Positions 27,399 through 39,300 of a DNA stretch of 64,000 bases are shown here, one piece after another. Position numbers and translations under genes: made by a program. Below the pieces are notes generated by a model, which was given only the letters and a program-made list of their open reading frames with translations, was not told the DNA's origin and did not search any database. Source of the stretch: Cheilinus undulatus (lineage: Eukaryota > Chordata > Actinopteri > Labriformes > Labridae); NCBI RefSeq assembly GCF_018320785.1, contig NC_054873.1, positions 28,486,196-28,550,195 of the forward strand, given 5' to 3'. The first letter of the stretch is position 1. Each line of letters starts with the position of its first letter.

Positions 27399-30300
27399 CC
27401 TTGTCCTCCTCCATCTCCTCTGTTACTGTACAAGAATTTGCAGGCTGGTGAGAAAATGAAGATGTTTGATATGGACTGTACCCAAAGCCGCGTGTGAACA
27501 CTGATCTGAAGCCGCTGGTGACAGCAGGATGGTTAGGCTCTAGTAAGGCACAGAGACATGTGCGGGATTTAGAGATCTATCGCTTTAGTGTGGTGCATTG
27601 ACAGATAGTCTGTCTCAGACAGAGCGATTTGATGGAGTTATTTTTGTGGGGTTGGTTTTTAACAAGAGGGTTGGAATGCTGTTGGTGAAGATTTACGATC
27701 TGTGTTTGCAGTGCATGCCATTTCAGATCCTAAATTTTGTGATTTAAATACTTATTGATTCCTTATTAATTAATGCTTTTTGTTGAAGCTCTAATTTCTT
27801 AAATGTGTTTCATCTCTTTTTGTGGGTCGATAACAGTATGGTTTCCTCATGTAGATGGCAGTGTTGTGAGGATGGGTATAGAATTTGCAGTGCCTCTTTT
27901 TTAAGCTGTTAAATTTACTGTTGAATCTCTTCATCTGTTAGAACTGGTGTCATTATGTCCATACATGCATATGGATATGCTTGAATGTAAGCTGGTCTGT
28001 CTGGGTTTTCTGTCTGTCTACTGCATTCCTTGTAAATTCCATAAAGACGGCATATTAAAAGTAAGATGGACGACTTTCTCCCTCTCCTCTTACCCTTCTT
28101 TGTACTCATTCTGCCTGTTTTGGCTTCTAAAATCTGTTCGGTGTGTAACGGGAGGATTCAGAAATCCAGGGATGCAACAAAAAGGACTGCACTGTTCATT
28201 TTCTGCCTGTGGGCTCCTCAACCAAGAGGAATTCTGTCAACACAAAGATTAAAAAACTGAGAGTCTTGAAGACAGATCTCCAAGTGCTTGATAAGCAGTT
28301 GGTCTGACAGAGATCAAAACATGAAGAAGTTGGGCTCCAACCGCAGCCTGAATAGGGTCCTGAGTAAATGTGAGAAGTCCAGTCCGCATGAACTCAACCA
28401 GATCAAAGCAGCCAAGACAGGATGGGCTGGTCGGCTGAGTGATGCCAAGAGGGCTTTAAGCCGCAAAGACAAAGGATCTTCATCACCCACAGTAATATCC
28501 TCCTCAACACCGTGCCTTGTCTTCACAGCTCCCCCACCACCCAAGAGGGCTCCAAGTACTACCCTGACACTGCGCTCTAAGTCCATGACCGCTGAGCTGG
28601 AAGAACTGGGTGAGTGCCAGAGAACTGGCGATCTGATGACTCTAAACTCTCTTCCCCCTTTTCTCACATTTCTGACTTCCCTTTATCTTTGAAACTTGGT
28701 GTGTCTCTGACTTTTAGAGTAGTCACTTCTGTTGGCTTTTTCTTGTCATTTTCCCTCCACTGCTGACTCAATCTTTTTCCCACCAAGCTTCTGCTCGGAG
28801 GAGAAGAGGAGGTGAGTCTGAGGCAAGAGCTTGACACCTCTTTAAACATCATAAAGATGATTTATCACTGCTCTGCCAATTTAAGCAGTTGATTTAGAGC
28901 ACTTGAAAAACATGCATGTCTCTCTTTGTCCACTTTTTTTTCTTTTTCTCTCTGTCTCTGTCACCTCTTAGTGCTCACTACCTAGTGGTTCATCAAGGAA
29001 ACACAGTGAAACTGTATTAAGATAGTGCAGTGATTTTGCACAGTACCATAGAGCATGACTTCACATTGTAGTGTATAGCACCATATTAGATACGCCTTTT
29101 TAATCACGTTTTGTATTCTCTATCGTGTTAGCATTGTCAGAAATTGTGACACAAATCCCTGGTATAATACCTTTGCATTTAGTGCTTCCTCTTTTCTCTC
29201 CCAACAGAGAGGCTTGATGAGATGTTGGCATCCCAAGAGTCTATGTTGCGTTCTCAGCCCTTGGAGGCAGATTACAGAGCAGCCACTGTCAAACAAAGAC
29301 CTACCAGCAGGAGAATAACACCAGCAGAGATCAGCGTAAGTGCACCTACAAAAAAAATGCAGGCATCAAACACTGCTACACTGGCATACTGTCAAAGTCT
29401 TTCAGAGACTCAAAAGCATCTGAGCAACAGTGCACAACCCAGTACTCTATATACCAGAGCAGTGTTACTTGGTCATCAACTTTTGTAACAGATTTTTTCT
29501 GTTACAAAAGTGTAGCTCAATACATACAATATCAAATTGTATAGATTTGAAAGACATTGCAATAACATTTTTTTCCTTTTTTGCTGCAGTCACTGTTTGA
29601 GAGACAAGGGATGACTCTACATGGAGCTCTTCACCCAGGCATTGAGAGAGGTCACATACCAGTACCAAAGGGGATGTCTAGGACCAAGTCTTTTGGTAAA
29701 ACAATCACCCATCCTGTAAATATTCAAATCAGGTGAATGATAGTGTATCTTATACACAGTATGCTTAAAGGTAGTACATTGGCATGTAAAGGATGTGTTA
29801 AAAGGAAGCTTCATTCTTTTTTCTTTAATTTAAATGGCATCATCCATGAAGAACAACATCTCGTGAGCAGTATGCATGTAAATAACACTGAAGTCAAGAA
29901 AAACGTTTAAATATGTTTACAATAAACGATTTGCAAAGCAGATGTTCAAGTCCAATGTCTGTTTGAAAAGTAGATGCACACATATGCTATTCATGCTCCC
30001 GTATAATTAAATTATCAAATGAAAGATTCACAGGGAAATAAGTGAATAAAAGTTACATCTATGTTTTCCTAGATTACAGTGTATCTAGGTTTGAGACACC
30101 TGATTGTGTATTGACAGAGTAAGTTAATAGAGTCACAGTCTGTTGTACATGAAGCAGCTGTAGGCGGTTGTTCTACCTGAGTTTTGCTCCTGTCACCAAA
30201 TTACCTGTGCTCTCCTCTCCCTCACCAGGCGCCACTGAGGAGGACCGGTTATCTGCCCTTGCAGCCGAGCACAGGTTCCCCCGCAGTTCCTCCATGACGG

Positions 30301-33300
30301 ACAGCTTCAGAGACCACTCACAGCCCCATCCCATTCCTCCACCTCCACAAATGGCACCTCCACCTCCTCCATATTACCTAGACACCGGTCCTCCACCAGC
30401 CTTCTGCCCCCCTCCTCCCCCATCCAGGACTCAGAGTCAGGGCCATGAGCCTGGGGGACGCTCCAGCTTCAAGCCCTCGTCCTTGGACCTGCCTTATGAA
30501 GCTGCTCAGCGGCAGGCCACACACATCGAGAGACAGAAGAAGGCTCGCTCTATGATCATCCTCCAGGACTCTTCGCATTTACCTGTAGAACCTACAGAAA
30601 TTCCGCGTCCTTCTGTAGCTACTCCACCTGAACGAGTCAAAAGGAAGGGTCGGGTTATTGACAACCCTTATGCTAACGTGGGTCAATTTAGCATTGGACT
30701 TTACACTCCCACCAAGCCCCAGAGGAAGAAAAGTCCCCTGGTGAAACAACTACAGGTAGGATTTCATAACTAATGCATCTTTAATTCCTTCTTTTAATTT
30801 AATGTCAGAGACTTGTCTGACATGATTGGTTTATGTTTGTTTGTGTGTTACTGCAGGTGGAAGATGCACAAGAAAAAGCTAGTTTGGCTTTAGCCGCTGT
30901 CCACTCAAGAGAGAGCTCACCCTCAGGACGACACTCACATGTTCATGGACACTCCCACACTAGCCGTGCAGACTACTATCAGCAGCAGCTGATGGCTGAG
31001 CGAGAGCGTCTGCATGCCCAGGGCGAGATGGTGTTTCAGGGTAAGGGCCCCTTTGCTGCTGCTATTGCTGGAGCGGTGAAAGACCGTGAGCGTCGCCTAG
31101 AGGAGCGGAGGAAATCCACTGTCTTCCTTTCTGTTGGGACCATGGAGGGGGCATCCACAACCAGCTCGGATTCCCCCTCTTTAACTCAGTCTCACTCCAT
31201 CGATGAACGGATGCTCACTCGAGAGCTTGGACAGCTGCCTCCCCCTGCCTTGGCCCTGAGCCCCTCACCCAGTGGGACCACCTTTATTCATCCACTTACA
31301 GGAAAGCCCCTGGACCCTAATTCTCCTCTGGCTCTTGCGCTGGCCGCAAGGGAGAGGGCCCTGACTTCCCAGAGCCAGTCACCCACTGGCAGCCCAGAGC
31401 CCAGGACTAAACAGGAGCGGGTAAGCCAGAGTGTTATGTTCATTGAGCCTCAGACCAAAGAGTCTTCACGTGGGGAGGGGGCACCCCCATCTCCCCCTTT
31501 TTCCCCTAAAACCGCCAAGGCAGTGGGGTTTGGAGTTGGACCAACCCCAGCATCAATCCTTGTTCCCCAGCCCACCAAACCACAGTGGGCCTCATCACCA
31601 TCCTCTGTATCATTCCGACAGGAGATGGAAGCGCGGGTAGAGGAGAGGAAGGAGGAGAAGAGACTAGAAGATAAAAAGAGTATGTTGATCAGTATTATGG
31701 ACACGTCGCAGCAGAAGACAGCAGGGCTGATCATGGTCCATGCTACCAGTAACGGCCAAGCTGTCGGAGTTGGTTCAGAGGTAGAAAAGACGCCTGCCCC
31801 AACATCCACAGAGCCAAGCAAATCTCCAAGTCCACGGGCTAAATCCCCAAGTCCAGCAGCCTCCCAGGCTCAGCTCCAGACCCATCCTCAAACACAGCGT
31901 CCTACCAGTCCAGCCCAAGAGAAGAGTCTGGCTCAGGGAAGCTCAGAGGAGGACGTGGACCCATACACAGTGACCTTGCCTCCTGCCATGTTGTCCTCCA
32001 GTGATGAGGAAACAAGAGAGGAGCTGCGTAAGATAGGAGTTGTCCCTCCTCCTGATGAGTTTGCTAACGGGCTGCTGGCACAGGCACAGGGAACACCAGT
32101 GTCCCCACCTAAACCTGCCTCCACTCCCACCACCCCTACAACACCGACACCCCAGACTCCCTCAACCCCATCTACTCCAACCGTGACCCCAACGCAGCCT
32201 CAGCCTCCCCAGCCTCCACCTCCACCCAGTGCAGCAGCTGTCTCAGGGAAGCCCACTGACCCTCTGGAGCCCCCACAGGTGGGTGATTCTTGCTCTGCAG
32301 CTGACTCGGGCGTGGAGGAGGCTGACACACGCAGCTCCAGTGAGAGAGAGCGAGACCACCACCTCGAGACCACCAGCACCGTCTCCACAGTTTCCAGCAT
32401 GTCCACATTGTCCTCAGAAAGCGGCGAGCCTGCCGACACACACACCACGCACACCTCTTACGCCGACGGGCAGACTTTTGTGCTCGACAAGCCGCCAGTG
32501 CCTCCTAAGCCTCGACTCAAGTCCCAGATAGGAGGCGGTAAAGGCCCCGTCACCTTCAGGGACCCTCTGCTAAAGCAGAGCTCTGACAGTGAGCTTCTAT
32601 CACAGCAACAAGCTGCTGCTCTGGCTGCAGCAGCCGGAGGAGCTGGGCTGCCCTCAGGTGGTTCAGCATCAGTGACTGGACTAGCCCCCACCAAGCCACG
32701 CTACCTCTTCCAGCGGAGGTCCAAGCTGTGGGGGGACCCAGTGGAGCCTCGTGGGCCAGGGGTGGGGCTAGGCATAGGGAGTTTGGGCAATCTTGGTGGA
32801 CTGGGACTGGGGCTGGGTGCAGACGAGGGAGCAAAACCATCAGTTATGGGGGAGCTCAGTTCTCGACTACAGCAGCTAAATAAAGACACTAGGTCACTGG
32901 GAGAAGAACCACTGGGAGCATCACTAGATCCTGGGAGGAAGTCTCCGGTGGCAGGTGCCAGGTAAGCAAGAGCCAGTGCAAAAACATTTAGATTAATGAT
33001 TTTAAGACACATTCATTTATTTTGGCTGCATGGTGGCAGAGACGTCAGAGTTAGAAAGAGAAGAGTTATACTTAAGATAAATTGCACAAGTATAAGGCAA
33101 TGAGTTCAGTTTGCCTCTAGTTTATCAGCATCTGAGCTAAATCTTTATTACATCCATTTTCATGTCTATGGTAGCAATTCTCCCAAAGTTAGATTAGATT
33201 TACAAGCCCATTGAAGGAATTTGGCAAACACTATGGCTTGTATTCAAAAGTAATCTAAATGCTGTCTTTAAACTGTTTAATTAGCAGCTTTTGACTGTTC

Positions 33301-36300
33301 ATTTTGGTCATAAGTGCCAGGTGCATTTTAAAGCTGGGGGGGTACAGTTTTATTCTCATTTTAAAATTTGCAAATGAATCCATATTTAAGCCAGTTCACT
33401 GTGATGATGAGGGATAATGGGATCAGAGGTAACCAGCAGTGCTTGCATAAAATTTTCTGATAACCTGAGTGTAACAACAGAAAGTCTGCTTTCACACAGC
33501 TACACCATGGCTATCTGAAGCATCTGATGAACAGTGCTGTTTCTGTGTAATATCTGTGGGTTTTCTTTTTGTAACTCCTTTGGTACAATAAAGTCCTTTA
33601 TTATTTCTGCAGATGTGAGGACACCGAAGACAGTAAACCTTAAGGTTATAGCTCCTAGGGTAAACTTATTCTTTTTTAACGTATTTATCCTAACAAGCCT
33701 ATCAACTAATCCCAAAAAAGCAACCTTTTTATACATTTGTTTCTTTGTTTCCTTTTATGATAATTAGTTACCTTGTTTGCACCACCTTGCTCCTACACCT
33801 GCACACTCTTCCTAATTAAGTTTTTAAACACCATAAGTTACTGCTAAAGTGCTATGCTTTAGCTCTTAGAATACAAAGAAGCTTCATGGATTTTATAGAA
33901 ATACAACAACACTGCAGCCTTCGTGGGGTCTAAATTTATAGTTTTTACAGTTACAGCTGTACAGTAAATTAGCTACTCTTTGTGTTGTTAAGCATTGACA
34001 GGAGACAGTGTGGTAGCCACTAAGCTAGTGTTAGATAGTTTGTAGGGTTTGGAGATACATCAACATTATTTATGTATCAGAGTTTTGGAAAATTGAGGTT
34101 TTAAAAATTAAAAATCCAGCTTTTCTCTCAAAATTCCCTTTAGTAGTACCAAAAGTTAAAGCTACTGTCAGAAAGTAGATGTTATTCTAGTCGACCCCTG
34201 TAAAAAAAAATGATAAGTCAGAATTACATGCTGATCATGTATAACCTTTGTTCTCCAACTAAAAGAATTACATCCTGCTGACCCTTAATAATCGATCATT
34301 TCAATCACTGTGAATCTTTTGGGCGTTTTGTTGTTTTGTTTTTGAAGAGGATTAAATTGTGAACAAATGCACTTTTGGTCAACTTACAGCAAAGTTTTCA
34401 TCCCACATTATTTCAGTTGCAGAGATGACAAGCAATTCAACACAAATACAGAAATAATCAGAATTCTTCCAACAGTCTTGTTTGCTTTTGTAGGTCACTC
34501 AGAGACTTTAGCTTCATTTTAGTTGGTTGATTAAGTAGTTTAAAACTTTCAGACCCTGACACTTTGACCTGTAAGGATAATTCATTTTACTTTTTAAAAT
34601 TTCATTAATAAAATAAAAGCATAACTCATGTTGAATTGTTTCTTTTTCATTAGGCTTTTTTATTTGAGCAGAAAAGAAAAATTAAAATTGTAAATCCAGT
34701 TTGGTGGGAAAAATTCAGAAACTCAATTTTTTGGCCATATCCATCCCTAGTCAGTTGTGCGTGGCTGCAGAGTTTTAGGCCCTATTCACATGAAGACAAA
34801 TACAGGAGTATACGCAAACGTTTTTTTTTTCCTATCAGTGTTTCATCCAAATGGAAACAGCGTTTTGGGAGGCCGTAAACGCTACTTTTTGAAACCGGGT
34901 CCCAGAGTGAAAAAATCAGTAAACGCTTACTGTTTCGTTTCTGTGTGGACAGCCAACCGCATCTTCCTTGAGACGATTACGTCATACATAGCATAGCCCA
35001 CTTGCGCTGACAAACTAAAACAACAATGGTGAATTACAGGGTTGTGTTCGTGCTGCAGAGGCTACTGAGCTTATTTTGGCTTTTATAGCAAAATCTGATG
35101 CTCCTTTACCACCACTGAGAACAGCACACACCAGATGTTCTTAAATCCTCTGCAGAGAACAACAAGAAGGGCAACTCGGAGAAAGTTTGTGGCAGTTTTC
35201 AGTAGGGGCTGTTACGAAGTTCAAACTTAGTTTTAATGGCCAGGTTTTGATAAACAATATGCTTAAAAGAAATAGAGTTATCAGGAGGGTTAAGATGCCT
35301 AGGAAGAGTAAGGCATCTAGCTTTGATGGTTAAGTTTAGGTAAAGGTCTGGGAAATGCCTGGACCTCAGAGTTCCTGGAGAACCTGTGTAGTGAGTCATT
35401 GTTGGTGCAAACAAGGTAATAGCTATGGAGGCATGCTTTCCTAAATGCCTCTCCTCATCTCTAACACACTATCACTGTTGGGTTAGCACTTAAGACCCTG
35501 CTAGTTGCCACCCCTCCAGCCTTTCCTTCAGCCTTTCCTTGAGTCCTTGTTCAAATAAAAAAAAATAATACATCCACTGCTTGTTTCAGCCATCACTGAT
35601 ATAAAGTTGATAAGAGCAGAAACAGATGTTTTTCTTCTTATCATCATCCCCCATCCTACTACATATCAGTGATAACCTCACAGTTTGAAGGATGTATTTT
35701 CACAGGTATTTGAACATGACTGAACTATAATGGTGGGTCATGTTAAAATCATACCCCATGGTCTTAGCAGTAACAGGCATGTAAATGACAACACTACTTT
35801 GTTGGAAGTTCTGAGGGGACACAGAGTTTCACAAACAGGGAACTAAAACTAATTTAGTTGAGTCATCTCATTTGATCGAGGTTTTCTACTCTGAACAATA
35901 ACATCTGTCTGTACGTGTTAGATGTGTTTTCTGGCTTCACATCAGATGTTTTAAAAACAAATTATATTTTTGATTTCCATTGTAGCTGTCAATGATTTCA
36001 ATCAATGTTTGTTTTAATATGCTGTTCAGGAGAGTCTCTAGCTTTCAAATACATCAGGAGGGAGGAAGTTGTTACTCCTTAGAAGTTTCTTCTTTTGGCA
36101 TTATTTATTTTTATGTGGATAAGAAGAGTGAAAAATAGTTCTTTTATTTTCTCTGAACTTCAGTGTTGATGAAGAGGAGCTGAAGGATTTACTTAAACAA
36201 ACAGAGTTTTAAAACTTGATAGAAGTATTGCACTCACTGTATCATCATTCAAAGCAGCTGAACAACTCCTCACAACATTAAGTGTCATATTTTTGTGTAG

Positions 36301-39300
36301 TGTTTGATAACAAAGCTAATTCTTTGTAATTATAATTGTGGCCCTCCTCATGGGAGTGATGGTTTGTGTTGACAGAAGTCTGCTGCCACTCCTTGTTGTT
36401 GCTTCTGGACATCTTGGATGCAGGATTTTCCTCCAGTACCTCCATAAATGTAGTGCTTTAAAAATGAAACAATTCTGTAAGCATAGTTTTTTCTTTATTG
36501 TAACAGCCTCATGCACATATTTTCAGCTCTTGTTACCAGTATTGTACCATATTTAAAAAGCATTGTCTGTTACCAAAATAATATAGGGTGAAAAGCACAT
36601 TCATCCTCATTATTTGGGACTTTGCCTTCCCTGTGTGATCATAAAAGAAAAAGCAAAGTCCTCATGTGGCGTTGAGCCGAATTCAGCTTTGTCCCAATCC
36701 ATTGTTGATCTGCAACATCATTAACAGCAAGATCTGAGGATGGAAAAGGTGACCATGATATCAAGTATGACATATCATGTAACACCCACTTCTGATTGGA
36801 CTCATCCTCTTTTGAGAGTATGCAATCAAAGTCTTCCTCACCACATCCATCCTGACAGTTGATTGCCCTCGGCTGTGACAAAGATGATCATGCACACCAT
36901 TATTTCTCTCTCTCTCTCTCTTTACTGCATTTGTTCCTCCTCACCCGCTGCATAGGCACCCCATCACCCTTAATTAGTTACTCCATCACTTACCCCATCC
37001 ACTGCGTGCCCCATTTAAATCCAAATATGCTGCTGTATTCTGCCTCTCTTGTACCCACCATGTTCACATGCTGTGTATTATAGCTTTGGGGTGATGTAGA
37101 CACTTGTGGTTCTCATTTTTGTGCCCTTTTATTTTCTGTTCTTCTCTGTTTATGTAATTTGCAAAGTTTTGTTTTGTTTTCAGTGATTGTGTTGAGGATG
37201 GCCATGATCCCTGACTGTTTATGCTTATTGGACACTGTAGGTTCCCAAAACATTATCAAAGCAAAAAATTGAGCAAATTGGTTTCATTATCAGAAATTCA
37301 AACACAGTTTAACCTTGAATGCAGAGCAGTACATACAAGTGTAAGATAATATCTGTTACTAGTGAAATAATGTAAAAATGTGTTTGCAAACAGCAACATA
37401 GTGATTTTATTTCACTGTGAACAACAACAAAAGCAATCAAAAGTCAAGGGACATGCTTCTGCCTTGAGTTTGTTTGTTTGTTTTTCTTTGTGCAGTGTTT
37501 GATATGTGAATAGTGTGTTCATTTCTCTCATGTAGCTCACTGGTCAGACCTTCAGCGCTGAAGCCTACTGTGCTGTCTGTTATGTAAGAGACATATACCA
37601 AAATCCTCACATGCACATACAGAAATGTAAACTAAAATCCTTCATATTCATAGTCACACACACTTACACAAATGCACTTACCCCACACACAATCACAGTG
37701 TTCACATACAAAAAGCAGAGACAGCAGAGTTGGCTAATGCTGACTCTTAAGGCTGGTCGGCAGGCTGCGTCTCATGGAGTGATGCTAACATTCTCTCCCA
37801 TTGCTCTCTCTCTGCTCACCTTGCATGCTCCGCCCTGCTGCTCTGATCTGATTGGTCTAGAACTGACTGTGCGCCCAGGAGGGCAGGACGACTGTGTAAG
37901 TGCGCATGGAGCTCATCTCATATCCGTCGGCTCCCTGTAGTCTGATCATTACTCCAGCCTGTGCGCTGCCAAGCTCCATTTTAGTCCAATTCTTACCTCT
38001 ATCTGACTTTGAAACACATGCAGAAGAGAACGAACATGAGACACACGCTAACATGCATGAGTAAATCAGACACCATTGCACAAACTCTTTCCCCATGTAG
38101 ACCTCTCCTCTCTACCTCATCAAGCCTGCACCAAGCTAGTGCGAGCCTCAGTCCTTAATCCATCCCTCTTTTCTTTCCTGGCCATCCTTACCTCCATTAG
38201 ATCTATAGATTACTGATCAGACACTTTTAACTTCTCACAAATATGTTTCATATTATTTATTCAGAGGTTCAGATGTGAATGTTAGATAAACCAGCACTTA
38301 AGAGACAGGAGTGAATGTTTCAGGATCTGAATTACTCATGTTTGGGCTAGTACTCTTTATACTGCTGATGTTTAGATTTGTTTGGTTGGTTAATGTGATT
38401 GGCTTTAAGATAGAAATTATGCAATTGCTGAAATAATTGAAGTGTTTGCTTTGCTTCCAAGCTAAAAAATAAAAAAAAAGAATAATTTTATCAGCAGGCC
38501 AAGTGTACTCTGTGTAATTACATGACCTTACATTGTAAAGTATATATAGCAGCTGAAAAATTCACCTCTTAATACATTTCTATGAAAAACCCATGTCTTA
38601 AGTAATGGGTGATACAAACTTAAAACCAAACATTAACCGTACTCATTTTAGCACTCTAAATGTTGGTTTGTGTGTATGCGAGTGAAAGTCTCTTATGTGG
38701 GGAGTGGGTGGATGCTCAGACTGTATCTGGTCAGTTTTTCTAATTCTACTGTTTCAATGTAAAACATTTAATGCTAAACCCTTTGCTTTTTACAGGTCAT
38801 TTCAGGGAGATTGTATTGTATGCATTTGCTGGAAGTAGCTTTTTGTTGAATTCATTAGAGTGAAAGACTTTTAATGGCCACACTGACCCAGTGTAGGAGG
38901 GGTTTTAGGGAAAACAATTCCATCTTATTATCAAATAAGGAGAAGAAAATACTTTAGCTTTGATGTAACTCTTGAAACATGATGCAAGTCTGGTTTCTTG
39001 AGAGAAAAACCAACAAGTGCAGCTTGCTGTTTTGCAGTTGCTGTGATGTGAGATTAGTCTGTTATTAACCTGTAGCCTTGACTAACTTAAAGTTAAGCAG
39101 AACCTTCAGTGTTGAATACATGTTGTCATTCCTCTCCACTGATAACCCTCTCTTTCTCTGTCTGTCTCCTTAAGACTTTTCAGCAGCCTAGGAGAGCTCC
39201 ACACCATTTCTCAGAGAAGTTATGGCACCACGTTCACCATCCGCCCTGGTAGCCGTTACCCAGTCACCCGACGCGCCCCCAGCCCAGGTTCAGGCTCACC

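Larger units (their letters stand above)
28812..30228 (+). other. Small shank3 introns
   Basis: Introns 28812-29207, 29336-29589 and 29696-30228 surround the exons at 29208 and 29590. No repeat or extra exon is recognised. Confidence 0.7.
32962..39174 (+). other. Last shank3 intron, 6.2 kb
   Basis: Contains a MITE-like repeat at about 34770-35040, a CT run 36905-36922 and a GC-richer island at about 37740-37940. Otherwise AT-rich with no exon. Confidence 0.65.

Noticed and set aside
27014-27501. Long Arg-Glu and Ser-Leu repeat ORFs on both strands
   Set aside because: They are simply the CT/GA microsatellite at 27311-27398 read in different frames.
31450-32840. Several antisense ORFs opposite the large shank3 exon
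   Set aside because: Shadows of a GC-rich coding exon in reverse frames.
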